The notes under the pieces are model-generated. The model was not told the DNA's origin and made no database searches. It worked only from the letters and a program-made list of their open reading frames with translations. DNA of 55,613 bases from CABMKH01 sp040797625. Lineage in GTDB: Bacteria > Bacillota > Clostridia > Tissierellales > Tissierellaceae. Each line of letters begins with the position of its first letter. Position 1 is the first letter of the stretch. Made by a program: the position numbers and the translations under genes. The stretch covers positions 1 to 55,613 of the forward strand of contig JBQHQH010000018.1 of NCBI GenBank assembly GCA_052067355.1, given 5' to 3'. Positions 1-8,385 of the stretch are shown here, piece after piece.

Positions 1-150
1 AGCTTAAATATTATCAAATAAAGTTAAGAGCTTATAAATAAGATAATTACAGACTACATCAAACAAGGGGAAAGTATAATTATTATTTTCCTACAAACTA
101 TTGACACTATCGACTAAATTACCAAATTATGCATTTTCTCTATATTGATG

Positions 151-156
151 TATAAT
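151..156 (+). promoter_or_regulatory. Candidate -10 box upstream of first gene
   Basis: A perfect TATAAT lies 44 bases before the first start codon. No good -35 box sits 17 bases upstream. A TTGACA at 101-106 has only a weak partner (AATTAT, 18-base spacer), so the exact promoter is uncertain. The rest of 1-200 shows nothing else I can identify. Confidence 0.35.
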
Positions 157-200
157 AGTAAGTATAGTGTTAACAGCTAAAATATAGGAGATGGTAATTT

Positions 201-1031
201 ATGAATGCGCAAGTTGCTATTAACAGAATAAGGAATAACTTTAAAGATATTCCAGGAGTGATAGGGGTAGTATTAGGAGGGCCAAGAGCAGTAGGTCTAC
301 ATAGGCCTAGCTTGGATATTGATATAAGGATATACTATGACCAAGAATTGGATTTTGATATCCAAGATATCAATAAGGCAGTTAGAGAAATGGATAACGA
401 AAAACGAGAAAATTTAATTGCACCTCTAGGAGAATGGGGATTTTGGGAGAATACTGGTGGATGCTTTGAATTAAAAGATTATCACGTAAATTTAGTATTT
501 CGTGATATTGACAAGATATCTCAAGCAATTGATGATTGTTTGAAAGGATCTGTCATTCCATATTATCATAGGGGACATCCTCATGCTTTTTTAAACACAA
601 TGTATATCGGAGAGATTTCGGAATGCAGAATACTGTTAGATACTGATAATAGAATTGCTGAATTAAATTCAAAGACATTTCCATACCCACAGATTTTAAA
701 GGATAATCTTATTTCATATTTCATATCAGAAGCAATATTTTCTTTATATTTAGCTAAAGAAAATATTGACAAAAAAGATCTATCATATATTGTAGGAAAT
801 TGTTTTAGAGCTATTTCTTGCTTAAATCAAGTGTTGTTCGCATTAAATGAAAAATATTGCATAGATGAAAAAGGTGCAACTACTAGAATTGCCGGATTTG
901 CGGAAAAACCTGAAGACTATAAAATCAGAGTAGATAAGATCTTTGAGTTATTATCTACTGATATGTATAGTACAGAGAAAGGATTAGATATACTAGAAAC
1001 TCTTATAAAAGAGACGAAGTTGATGATATAA
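201..1031 (+). CDS. Nucleotidyltransferase-fold protein (DUF4037-like C-terminus)
   Basis: This 276-residue protein has the pol-beta-type nucleotidyltransferase signature: GGPRA at residues 26-30 followed by D39-x-D41. The helical second half resembles the DUF4037 group of stand-alone predicted nucleotidyltransferases, whose substrate is unknown. The third metal-binding carboxylate usually sits in a strand reading V-D-L. Here that strand reads HVNLVF, with Asn97 in place of Asp, so activity may be altered or lost. The first glycine-serine motif also has Pro instead of Ser. The ATG is preceded by AGGAGATGG at a normal distance. It is a single-gene unit closed by a terminator shared with the convergent chemoreceptor gene. 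The family call is fairly safe; the function is not known. Confidence 0.8.
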   Translation: MNAQVAINRIRNNFKDIPGVIGVVLGGPRAVGLHRPSLDIDIRIYYDQELDFDIQDINKAVREMDNEKRENLIAPLGEWGFWENTGGCFELKDYHVNLVFRDIDKISQAIDDCLKGSVIPYYHRGHPHAFLNTMYIGEISECRILLDTDNRIAELNSKTFPYPQILKDNLISYFISEAIFSLYLAKENIDKKDLSYIVGNCFRAISCLNQVLFALNEKYCIDEKGATTRIAGFAEKPEDYKIRVDKIFELLSTDMYSTEKGLDILETLIKETKLMI

Positions 1032-1063
1032 AATATAAGCCTCCCTGAAAGGAGGCTTATATT
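1032..1063. terminator. Bidirectional terminator between convergent genes
   Basis: A perfect 13-bp inverted repeat (1032-1044 with 1051-1063) has a 6-base loop. It starts at the stop of the nucleotidyltransferase gene and its right arm reaches the chemoreceptor stop codon, so it can serve both strands. Confidence 0.85.
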
Positions 1064-3038
1064 AATACTTAAATTTAGATATGGAGCTTTTCAGCTCATT
1101 AGCTAAAGTGGCCAGATTCATAGTAGAAGCAGCAATTTCTTCCATAGCTGATGTCTGTTCTTCAGCACCATCTGCTACTTCTCTTACTGAAATGAGTGTT
1201 TTATTGGTTATATTAGATACTATATCAAAATTATGGTTTGTTTCCATAGCATCATTAGAAACACCATTTATCAGATCAGTTACTTCTTTAATCTGAGAAG
1301 CTATAGCATCTATCTCATTTAAGATGTCAGAGAAATTATGACTAGATTGATTTACTATTTGAACGCTTGATTCTACTTCAATAGCATTTTGTTCTATGGA
1401 CTTTACTATGTTTTCGATGTCTTTTTGTATATTCAAAATTAAGTTTTCTATTTGCTCAGAAGAATAAGATGATTCTTCTGCTAGCTTTCTAACTTCGTTG
1501 GCCACTACTGAAAATCCCTTTCCAGATTCTCCGGCTCTTGCAGCTTCAATAGCAGCATTTAATGCTAAGAGATTGGTTTGCTCAGCTATTGTGCTAATAC
1601 TATTTACAATTTTTTCAATTTCCTTAGAATTTTCATGTAATCTATATATTTTTTTTGAAGTTTCTTCAGTAGAAATTTTTAAACTATTTATGTTGTTTAC
1701 AGCATCTTCTGAGGCCAAGATACCTTTTTTAGCTGATTCCAAAGTATTATGTGTAGAGAAATTGATATTATCTACATTTATTGCTACATTTTTTATCTTA
1801 TTAGATATATTATTTACAGAAGTATTCGCTTCTTCAATGGAAGTTGCTTGTTTATGTGAAGAATTAGTTAATTCTGATACGATACCTGCAACTTGCTCTG
1901 ATGCAGCAGTTACTTCCTCAGATGAAGCAGATAATTCTTGGCTTGTAGCTGCAACATCGTCAGATACTTCAGCAGATTTAGAAATAATATTACGTAAATT
2001 TGAGGTCATCACATTGAAGGATTCTGCTAATATTCCAATTTCATCTTTGGACTTTACAGTGATATTTTGTGTCAAATCTCCTAAGGATACTTTTTTAGTT
2101 ATATCAGTCAATTCTAATATAGGTTTAAAAGAGTATCTTAAAAATATGTAAACTATTGTTAATAAACATATTGATAGGGCAAATGTGAGGATTAGACCAT
2201 TTTTCTTTATAATTCCTAATCTTTCTAACAATGCAGATCTATCATTGATTACTTTAAAATATCCAGATACAATTCCCTTATAATCTTTAAAAGGAATTAA
2301 ACTTATGTGGTATTGTCTATCAGATGATAGGATATGTAAGGTGTCATTGTTTTTTACTTTTTCTATGTAATCTTCTATTTCTATATCCCAAATATCATCA
2401 TCTAAAGTACTAGCTATCATATTGACTTCATTGTTTCCATCCTCAAACTGGTAGATGAAATATTCGCCACCATAGTTGGTCTTAATCTGTTCTATAAAAT
2501 TACCTCCAAATTCAGAACCATATTCTACAGTGCCAACATGAGTACCATTATAAGATATAGGGACTACTACTCTAAATCCAAATCCAGCTACACCTTTTTC
2601 TAATCCTCGGACAATTTGCTCTTTTTCATTGGCTTCATTTACAGTAAATCGAAAATCTCGTAGACTATCTCCATATTTTTCTGGCTTATGTAGTCTTAAA
2701 AATGAGGTAGAGTCGGGTAAATGAAATTGAATCTGGGAAATCCTATCAGAAATACTATCAAATGCTGGAACTAGCATTTTTGCCAATACATCACGATTTC
2801 TATCAGCAAATAACTTTTGAATTTCTATATTGTTTGCCAAGGATAAAGCACTAATTTCAGAAGTCTCAATTTGTTGTTCCATCTTCATATTTATTGCTTT
2901 ACCAATGGTCTCTAACATTTTGTTTTCCTCTTGAATTATTGTCTGTGAAGTTTCATTAAATGTATAAATAGAGAATATGGAAAAAACTACTAAAAAAGAA
3001 ATACCAATTCCTAAAAAAATCTTTGTCTTTAACGACAT
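1062..3038 (-). CDS. Methyl-accepting chemotaxis protein with dCache sensor
   Basis: This 658-residue membrane chemoreceptor has a TM segment near residues 9-27, an extracellular sensor to about 275, a second TM near 280-300, a HAMP domain to about 355, and a long cytoplasmic signalling coiled coil. The sensor contains FHLPDSTSFLRLHKPEK and a GxxHVGTVEYGSEFG stretch, typical of the dCache_3 double sensory domain; its ligand is unknown. The hairpin tip carries the near-invariant NLLALNAAIEAARAGE that contacts CheA and CheW. There is no C-terminal receptor pentapeptide for CheR tethering. The start is an ATG behind AAGGGGGT. No other chemotaxis gene is in the window, so this is an orphan receptor. 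Confidence 0.95.
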   Translation of the reverse strand: MSLKTKIFLGIGISFLVVFSIFSIYTFNETSQTIIQEENKMLETIGKAINMKMEQQIETSEISALSLANNIEIQKLFADRNRDVLAKMLVPAFDSISDRISQIQFHLPDSTSFLRLHKPEKYGDSLRDFRFTVNEANEKEQIVRGLEKGVAGFGFRVVVPISYNGTHVGTVEYGSEFGGNFIEQIKTNYGGEYFIYQFEDGNNEVNMIASTLDDDIWDIEIEDYIEKVKNNDTLHILSSDRQYHISLIPFKDYKGIVSGYFKVINDRSALLERLGIIKKNGLILTFALSICLLTIVYIFLRYSFKPILELTDITKKVSLGDLTQNITVKSKDEIGILAESFNVMTSNLRNIISKSAEVSDDVAATSQELSASSEEVTAASEQVAGIVSELTNSSHKQATSIEEANTSVNNISNKIKNVAINVDNINFSTHNTLESAKKGILASEDAVNNINSLKISTEETSKKIYRLHENSKEIEKIVNSISTIAEQTNLLALNAAIEAARAGESGKGFSVVANEVRKLAEESSYSSEQIENLILNIQKDIENIVKSIEQNAIEVESSVQIVNQSSHNFSDILNEIDAIASQIKEVTDLINGVSNDAMETNHNFDIVSNITNKTLISVREVADGAEEQTSAMEEIAASTMNLATLANELKSSISKFKY

Positions 3039-3104
3039 AAAAATACCCCCTTTGATATGATGGATGTTATAACATTATCCATATATAAAATATCGGTGAT
3101 AATG

Positions 3105-3133
3105 ATAGAATTTTAACATCCATATATTGTCAA
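3105..3133 (-). promoter_or_regulatory. Candidate promoter of the chemoreceptor gene
   Basis: On the minus strand a perfect TTGACA (plus-strand 3128-3133) lies just past the glutamate dehydrogenase stop. At the usual spacing the -10 is a poor TTCTAT. A 10-bp perfect inverted repeat (3060-3069 with 3114-3123, core ATGGATGTTA) flanks this region and could be an operator. Confidence 0.3.
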
Positions 3134-3144
3134 AGAAGGTGTAT

Positions 3145-4395
3145 CTAATACCAGCCTCTTAATTTCATAATATCCGAGAGTTTTTTAATAGAGCTCATAT
3201 ATGCAGCTTTTCTAAAACTGATATCATAGTTTTCAACTACTTGCCAAATTTCATTAAACGCATTGATCATAGCTATCTCTTCTTTTTGAATAATTTCATC
3301 GATATTCCAATAAAAACTATAGAGATTTTGGACCCATTCAAAGTATGAAACAGTAACACCTCCAGCATTAGTCAATATATCAGGAGTAACTAGTATTTTT
3401 TTCTTTTCTAAAATACTATCTGCATTAGAAGTAATAGGACCATTGGCAGCTTCACATATTAATTTTGCATTTATTTTTTCTGCAATTTCAGAGTTTATAG
3501 CATTTTCTATGGCTGCAGGAATTAGGATGTCTACATTTAAAGACCAAAATTCATCTAGGGATATTTTCTCCGCTTTTGGATATTCAGATAGATTTTTATG
3601 ATTTTTTAAATAATCCTTTAACTGTTCATATTCAAAGCCATTTTTATTATATATGGCATGGTTACGAAGTCCAATGGATACTATCTTTGCACCTTGATTT
3701 TGTATATGTTTTGCTGTAAAGCTACCTACATTGCCAAAACCCTGAATAGCAGCTGTAGAATTTTTTATGTCAATGCCTATCTTTTTAGCCGCTTCTTTGG
3801 CAATTATAGCTATACCAGAGCCAGTAGCTTCATTTCTACCTTTAGAACCACCCCAAATTGTTGGTTTTCCAGTCATTACTCCAGGTATGAAATTACCATT
3901 TAACTTTATATACTCATCTACCATCCAAGACATGATTTGGCCATTCGTATTTACATCTGGAGCTGGAATATCTATTTTTTCTCCTAGATATTTGTGTAGA
4001 CCTTGTATATATCCTCTTGATAATCTCTCCAATTCTCCTTGAGATAGTTTAGAAGGATCTACAGTTATTCCACCTTTAGCACCACCAAATGGGATTCCCG
4101 TTACACAACATTTGAATGTCATCCATATGGATAAGGCTTTTACCTCATCTAGGTTTACATTAGGATGAAATCTGATCCCTCCTTTTCCTGGACCTACTGC
4201 ATCATTGTGGAGAGATCTATATCCTTTAAAGATTTTAATAGAGCCATTATCCATCTTAACTGGAATGGTTATTTCAATAACTCTTTTAGGTTCCTTCAAT
4301 AACTCATATACAGCAGGATCCAAATTTAGAGCATCACAAGCGACCTTTATCTGATTTTGAGCACTTTCTAATGGATTTAAATTGTCTTTTAACAT
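3145..4395 (-). CDS. gdhA: Glutamate dehydrogenase (Glu/Leu/Phe/Val family)
   Basis: It catalyses reversible oxidative deamination of glutamate to 2-oxoglutarate and ammonia. At 416 residues it matches the hexameric catabolic type of clostridia and bacilli (GudB/RocG). Visible motifs are GPGKGGIRF (K71), K95, the catalytic PFGGAKGGI (K107), PAPDVNTNGQIMSWMVDEY, the Rossmann glycines GFGNVG, and the substrate-pocket motif PAAIENAI. After the second Rossmann strand, where NAD-dependent relatives usually have an acidic residue, this protein reads IGLRN, so coenzyme preference cannot be assumed. It starts at an ATG behind CTGGAGG. In a fermenter it would feed amino-acid catabolism and supply ammonia. 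It is monocistronic with its own promoter. Confidence 0.95.
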   Translation of the reverse strand: MLKDNLNPLESAQNQIKVACDALNLDPAVYELLKEPKRVIEITIPVKMDNGSIKIFKGYRSLHNDAVGPGKGGIRFHPNVNLDEVKALSIWMTFKCCVTGIPFGGAKGGITVDPSKLSQGELERLSRGYIQGLHKYLGEKIDIPAPDVNTNGQIMSWMVDEYIKLNGNFIPGVMTGKPTIWGGSKGRNEATGSGIAIIAKEAAKKIGIDIKNSTAAIQGFGNVGSFTAKHIQNQGAKIVSIGLRNHAIYNKNGFEYEQLKDYLKNHKNLSEYPKAEKISLDEFWSLNVDILIPAAIENAINSEIAEKINAKLICEAANGPITSNADSILEKKKILVTPDILTNAGGVTVSYFEWVQNLYSFYWNIDEIIQKEEIAMINAFNEIWQVVENYDISFRKAAYMSSIKKLSDIMKLRGWY

Positions 4396-4444
4396 ATCTT
4401 GCCTCCAGTATATTACGTAAAATTTAGTAAATTATTTAAAGATT

Positions 4445-4474
4445 ATTATTACATTAAAGGTATAGTGTTGTCAA
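4445..4474 (-). promoter_or_regulatory. Sigma-A-type promoter for glutamate dehydrogenase
   Basis: Read on the minus strand, TTGACA (plus 4469-4474), an 18-base spacer and AATAAT (plus 4445-4450) form a good housekeeping promoter about 50 bases before the start codon. Confidence 0.65.
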
Positions 4475-4577
4475 TAGATAAGGATGTTTTACATAATAGA
4501 GAGGAGTTTTTATAGTAGTTTTAAGAAGCTCTTTATTTGATGGAAATTTAGTATTTTATATAAATTTTCTTTATAGC

Positions 4578-4607
4578 TTGAATTAGCTGGCTATCAAATG
4601 ATATAAT
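4578..4607 (+). promoter_or_regulatory. Extended -10 promoter for coiled-coil gene
   Basis: TTGAAT at 4578-4583 and TATAAT at 4602-4607 are separated by 18 bases, and the -10 is preceded by a TG extension. A 19-base A/T-rich element just upstream (4558-4576) recurs exactly at 6212-6230. Confidence 0.55.
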
Positions 4608-4638
4608 CTTAGATAAGAATATAGCGGAGGTGTATACT

Positions 4639-5082
4639 GTGGATGAGAGAGTGTATGAATTATTAGAAAACTTGTCTTTACAGTTTGGAGAGGTGAGAAG
4701 ACAGATTGTAAATATGGGCGATCAGATTATAGATATGAACACTCAAATGAAAGACATGAACGACAAGATTGTAGCCATGGATAGCCAAATAAAGGACATG
4801 AATAATCAAATTATAAACATGAATGATCAAATGACAAATATGAATAGTGAAATTGATAAGATGAACGGTAGAATTGATGGAATTGAAGGAAGAATGGCTA
4901 CTAAAGAAGACTTAAAAAATCTTGCTACTAAAGAGGATCTAAATATAGTAGCAGAAGAGCTACATATGGAAATTCAATCTGTATATGATGAAGTAATAGA
5001 TCTTCGAGGAGATTTAAGTACAATGGAGATGTTGACTACTAAGAATGCCTTTGACATAGCAAAGATAAAAGCTATTCGCTAG
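4639..5082 (+). CDS. Heptad-repeat coiled-coil protein, unknown function
   Basis: This 147-residue hypothetical protein is almost entirely helical. From about residue 25 to 85 it is built of near-perfect seven-residue units of the form I-x-D-M-N-x-Q, giving a long coiled coil and a visible 21-base period in the DNA. Paired ATKEDL motifs follow. It has no signal peptide or membrane segment. I place the start at GTG 4639, eight bases after GGAGG (4626-4630). The GTG at 4630 overlaps that ribosome site and cannot use it. Similar short proteins are found in Firmicutes genomes without known function. It is a single-gene unit with its own promoter and terminator. Confidence 0.7.
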   Translation: MDERVYELLENLSLQFGEVRRQIVNMGDQIIDMNTQMKDMNDKIVAMDSQIKDMNNQIINMNDQMTNMNSEIDKMNGRIDGIEGRMATKEDLKNLATKEDLNIVAEELHMEIQSVYDEVIDLRGDLSTMEMLTTKNAFDIAKIKAIR

Positions 5083-5089
5083 AATTTAT

Positions 5090-5137
5090 CCCTATATTGA
5101 TATTATAGATTTAATCAATATAGGGACATTTTTTAAT
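5090..5137 (+). terminator. Rho-independent terminator after coiled-coil gene
   Basis: A 12-bp perfect stem (5090-5101 with 5114-5125, core CCCTATATTGAT) is followed by a T-rich tract. Confidence 0.85.
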
Positions 5138-5160
5138 TTTTTAAATTAGGAGGTGGTGTC

Positions 5161-5931
5161 TTGTTATCAGATGTAAATATTGTGTATAAGATAATGTTTT
5201 TATGTGGGGCAGGATTTTTAGCAGCTTTTGTAGACGCAATTGCTGGTGGTGGAGGATTGATAAGTGTTCCAGCTTATTTTGCCATAGGATTTCCTCCTCA
5301 TTTTACCTTAGGTACAAACAAATTTTCATCTACGTGTAGTTCCCTTACAAGTACCATAAGATTTTCAAAGTCTGGGAAAGTAGATAGAGATATCTTAAAA
5401 CGGTTATTGCCATTTACTTTTTTAGGAGCAATTACAGGAGTTAAGACGGTTCTATTACTAGATTCTAATGTATTAAAGCCTATAGTCTTAGTATTACTTT
5501 TAGGAGTGGGAGTCTATAGTTTCTTTTCTAAGACCATAGGACTAGAAGATAATTTTAATGGTATAGATAAAAAGATGCTTGTGTTGGGAATTATATTTGC
5601 TTTTTTTATGGGATTTTATGATGGGTTTTTTGGACCAGGAGCAGGTTCTTTTATGATATTTGGACTGATAAAGATATTTGGATTTGATTTTGTGAGAGCT
5701 AGTGGAAATGCAAAGGCAATGAATCTTACTAGTAATTTTGCATCTCTCTTGACCTTTGCAATAAATGGTAAGATATATTATCTAATGGGAATACCAATGG
5801 CACTATCCATGATTATGGGAGCATATTTAGGTTCAAAACTTGCTATTAAAGAAGGGGCAAAGTTTATTAAACCCATATTTGTAACCATGTCACTATTAGT
5901 TGCGTTTAAAATGTTATATGAGTTCTTTTAG
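5161..5931 (+). CDS. TSUP-family (TauE/SafE) sulfite/organosulfonate-type permease
   Basis: This 256-residue polytopic membrane protein belongs to the TSUP family, whose members export or import anions such as sulfite, sulfoacetate or other organosulfur acids. The N-terminal half has the family repeat signature FVDAIAGGGGLISVP followed by LGTNKF. The second half repeats the pattern with FYDGFFGPGAGSFM and ASGNAKAMN. About eight hydrophobic segments are visible. It starts at TTG behind AGGAGGT, and no better ATG exists. It stands alone between two terminators, so its substrate cannot be read from context. Confidence 0.9.
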   Translation: MLSDVNIVYKIMFLCGAGFLAAFVDAIAGGGGLISVPAYFAIGFPPHFTLGTNKFSSTCSSLTSTIRFSKSGKVDRDILKRLLPFTFLGAITGVKTVLLLDSNVLKPIVLVLLLGVGVYSFFSKTIGLEDNFNGIDKKMLVLGIIFAFFMGFYDGFFGPGAGSFMIFGLIKIFGFDFVRASGNAKAMNLTSNFASLLTFAINGKIYYLMGIPMALSMIMGAYLGSKLAIKEGAKFIKPIFVTMSLLVAFKMLYEFF

Positions 5932-5941
5932 GAACTATGTA

Positions 5942-5990
5942 AAAAGGAGCTGTTTTATAAGTAATTAATTATAAAATAGCTCCTTTTACA
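5942..5990 (+). terminator. Strong terminator after TSUP permease gene
   Basis: A 19-bp stem with a single G-U pair (5942-5960 with 5969-5987) begins 10 bases after the stop codon and ends in TTTT. Confidence 0.85.
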
Positions 5991-6287
5991 TTATGATTTA
6001 ATCAAATATAACTTTTAATGTAGTTTATTACTAGTAGAACAGTTTTTAAAAATCTATAAGGAGATCTATTTAATTTAAACTGTAAGAATTTTGTTGATTG
6101 GACTATTTCATAATTTAACTTTCTAAAATTTAATAAAGTCCTTTTCTTAAAAGTTATGATAATTTATATTGAATACTGTATAATTATATTTGATGAAGAA
6201 AACTAAATCTAATATAAATTTTCTTTATAGAACACTAGTTGACCTTGCCATTAGAAGTTAAAAACAATAAAAGTAGGTGAATATACA
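5991..6287 (+). other. Non-coding stretch with candidate -10 and a repeated element
   Basis: No open frame here looks coding. TATAAT at 6179-6184 is a possible -10 without a clear -35. Positions 6212-6230 repeat exactly the 19-base element at 4558-4576. In both places it lies about 60 bases before a start codon and contains the inverted pair TATAAA/TTTATA. Confidence 0.4.
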
Positions 6288-7439
6288 TTGAAGATCCAAG
6301 AAAAACCAAGGGGGATTTTGAAGAATATTTTAGATCAATATGGAGTAAAAGACAAAGTATTATTTAAACTTACTCACAAATATATGCTTCATATTGATGA
6401 GTTAAGTAGAGAGTATCAGTATTTGGAAGATGGTAGTTTAAATGAAACCTGTGTGGAGGAGTGTCTTCAAAGAGCAACAGAGATATATAGATTTATGGAT
6501 TACAGCGACAATCTTCTAGTGGTTTATGATAGTTTATTTGGACAAGAGAATGAAAAAGAGAAAGTGTTTTTAGAAAGTACTTTAATTGATATATCTAAAT
6601 ATGATACATACAAGTTAAAATGGCAATACCCTATACATGAGGATGATTTACCAATGCATCAGGACAAAGAGGTCTATACATGTATAAGACATTTATATTG
6701 TGTGAAAAGAATAAATATACAGAGATTATTTAGAGAGATAATCTTATCAGATATAGGTGGAGAAATGGATCTTTGTTCATCTGTTTTTATTATAGATATT
6801 AATAGTGGATGTATTTTTCATCTATATGATGATAGGGGAATCTATCTTTATGCTCTAAAAGAAGAATATCTCACTGACATATGGAAGGAATTTCATGATA
6901 GTATTTTTACCCTTGGCTATCAAAATTTCAAAATAAAAATAAATACTCTTTACTGGATAGATGGGTCCAAGGATGATCCCAATGATCTATGTCTTCATGG
7001 AGATATAATAGTTGCTATAGGAGAAGAAGAATTATCCTATTCATGTACTGTGAATGCAGCAGCTCTTAGAATGTTAAAGACCCTATCTGAAGACCATTTT
7101 CCAACTAAAGGAGAGCAGATGCTACCTTGTTGTGGTCGGCTTATGATCTCTAATGAGACTTTAGATGAGGTGAAAATCATCGGATGTGACAATGGAATTG
7201 ATTGGACTGTCCTACATGAGGATGGAATGGTCAAGCTTATTACTGAAAAGAGAAATACTGTATACGCTTATTATCTTCAATATAAAGAAGAAGTTTTACG
7301 TTTTGCTGACACTGTGGAAAACTATTATAAAGAGTCTTTACCTAAAGATATTCCAGAAGATGAATTTGAAAGAAATGGATATATAGCATTTTGGAATGAA
7401 TGGCATGGGACAAAAGAGGACTTGAAAAATAGAGAATAG
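6288..7439 (+). CDS. Two-domain hypothetical protein with DUF3885-like region
   Basis: This 383-residue soluble protein is not functionally characterised. The middle (about 125-215) resembles DUF3885: it ends in FHLYDDRGIYLYAL followed by a helix and F-H-D-S. The C-terminal domain (about 220-375) contains NDLCLHGD, GEQMLPCCG, GIDWTV and NGYIAFWNEWHG, a block I associate with poorly described Firmicutes proteins often found beside SMI1/immunity-like genes. There is no signal peptide. The start is TTG behind TAGGTG, nine bases upstream, and no ATG competes. The downstream DNA holds a broken gene and further unknown genes, so this may be a remnant of a larger accessory locus. An immunity-type role is only a guess. 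Confidence 0.7.
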   Translation: MKIQEKPRGILKNILDQYGVKDKVLFKLTHKYMLHIDELSREYQYLEDGSLNETCVEECLQRATEIYRFMDYSDNLLVVYDSLFGQENEKEKVFLESTLIDISKYDTYKLKWQYPIHEDDLPMHQDKEVYTCIRHLYCVKRINIQRLFREIILSDIGGEMDLCSSVFIIDINSGCIFHLYDDRGIYLYALKEEYLTDIWKEFHDSIFTLGYQNFKIKINTLYWIDGSKDDPNDLCLHGDIIVAIGEEELSYSCTVNAAALRMLKTLSEDHFPTKGEQMLPCCGRLMISNETLDEVKIIGCDNGIDWTVLHEDGMVKLITEKRNTVYAYYLQYKEEVLRFADTVENYYKESLPKDIPEDEFERNGYIAFWNEWHGTKEDLKNRE

Positions 7440-7491
7440 TGTTCTTAAAGAATGTAGCTTAATACATGATAATAGTATTTAATTAAATTAG

Positions 7492-7689
7492 AGGTGCTAT
7501 TATGAAAGATTCTCACCTTCATATTGGTGGGATTTAGATAGAACAGTATGTATATGTACGGATTATGATTTGGGATTTACTATTGTAGGATGTGATGATG
7601 AACTATTTACAAAATTTATGAATAGCAAATGTCTAGAATGTATAGAGGTTACATATGATATGAGGATTGACTATAAGGCTATGGAATGA
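7492..7689 (+). pseudogene. Broken or start-less gene fragment
   Basis: A ribosome site AGAGGTG and ATG (7502) lead into a frame that stops after eleven codons. The +2 frame, by contrast, encodes an open, protein-like stretch of about 60 residues (SYWWDLDRTVCICTDYD, then LGFTIVGCDDELFTKFM) ending at a stop at 7687-7689. A one-base indel near the start would join the ATG to it. I cannot name the family. It may be a decayed relative of small immunity-like proteins. Confidence 0.4.
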
Positions 7690-7736
7690 TCTGGCAGACT
7701 ATTTAGGGGAGGATAAAAAATATAGGAGGTCTATTT

Positions 7737-8177
7737 ATGGATCAAAATAAAATAGATGAATATGGTCATATTGTAGATGAGGAAGGAAATGTAATAGATA
7801 GAGATGGTAGGGTCTGGGGAAAAGATGATAGTTGGTTCACGATTGGGTTATTTGAGTTAATCTGTGGACTTGATACAGATAGTGAAGTTGAAGTACCAAC
7901 TTTTTGTATGTATGGTGTAGGAAAACCTGGAGGTTATTGTTTAGATAATCCATGTCCACATATTTCAGCATGTCCAGTTCCTAGGACTCTAGCTTATACA
8001 AATAAATATGGTTTTGTAGAAGATGATGCGAGTTTTGATGAAGGAATCTATATTGAAGATGATGAAATAGACGAAAGAATGGAAAAGCTATTAAATAGAT
8101 GGGAAGATATATGTGTTAAAAAGATTGACGAAGCTTATAAAGAATATATAGAAGATAAGTTTAAAGACAATTTATAG
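7737..8177 (+). CDS. Acidic cysteine-containing hypothetical protein
   Basis: This 146-residue protein is unrecognised. The ATG follows a strong AGGAGG. The N-terminus repeats D-E-x-G motifs (YGHIVDEEGNVIDRDGRVWG), a pattern seen in modular accessory proteins. The centre has four closely spaced cysteines (C57, C68, C73, C79) around GGYCLDNPCPHISACPV that could bind metal, and the C-terminus is a charged helix. It has no signal peptide or membrane segment. It lies between a broken gene and another possible fragment (8202-8285, open but only 27 codons), suggesting an eroding accessory locus. Confidence 0.6.
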   Translation: MDQNKIDEYGHIVDEEGNVIDRDGRVWGKDDSWFTIGLFELICGLDTDSEVEVPTFCMYGVGKPGGYCLDNPCPHISACPVPRTLAYTNKYGFVEDDASFDEGIYIEDDEIDERMEKLLNRWEDICVKKIDEAYKEYIEDKFKDNL

Positions 8178-8385
8178 AGAGATATAAATAGAAAGATATA
8201 AATATCTGTTATTGGAATTATTGATTTAGTATATCAATTTTATGAATTCCCTAATGAGGTTGAATTTGATATAATAATTCAATAGAAAAAAATATAGTAT
8301 TTCACTTTGATTTAATGGACTAGCTTTTTTAAAGTCATATAAGTAGTAAATTTCATAACAGAATTAGAAATAAAGAATTATAAAT

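Noticed and set aside
1498..2151. Long open frame antisense to the chemoreceptor gene
   Set aside because: It is a low-complexity shadow of the Ser/Ala-rich signalling coiled coil, without a ribosome site or family resemblance.
4710..4880. 21-base repeats considered as a CRISPR-like or mobile tandem array
   Set aside because: The period is a multiple of three, the repeats stay in frame and encode coiled-coil heptads, and there are no spacers.
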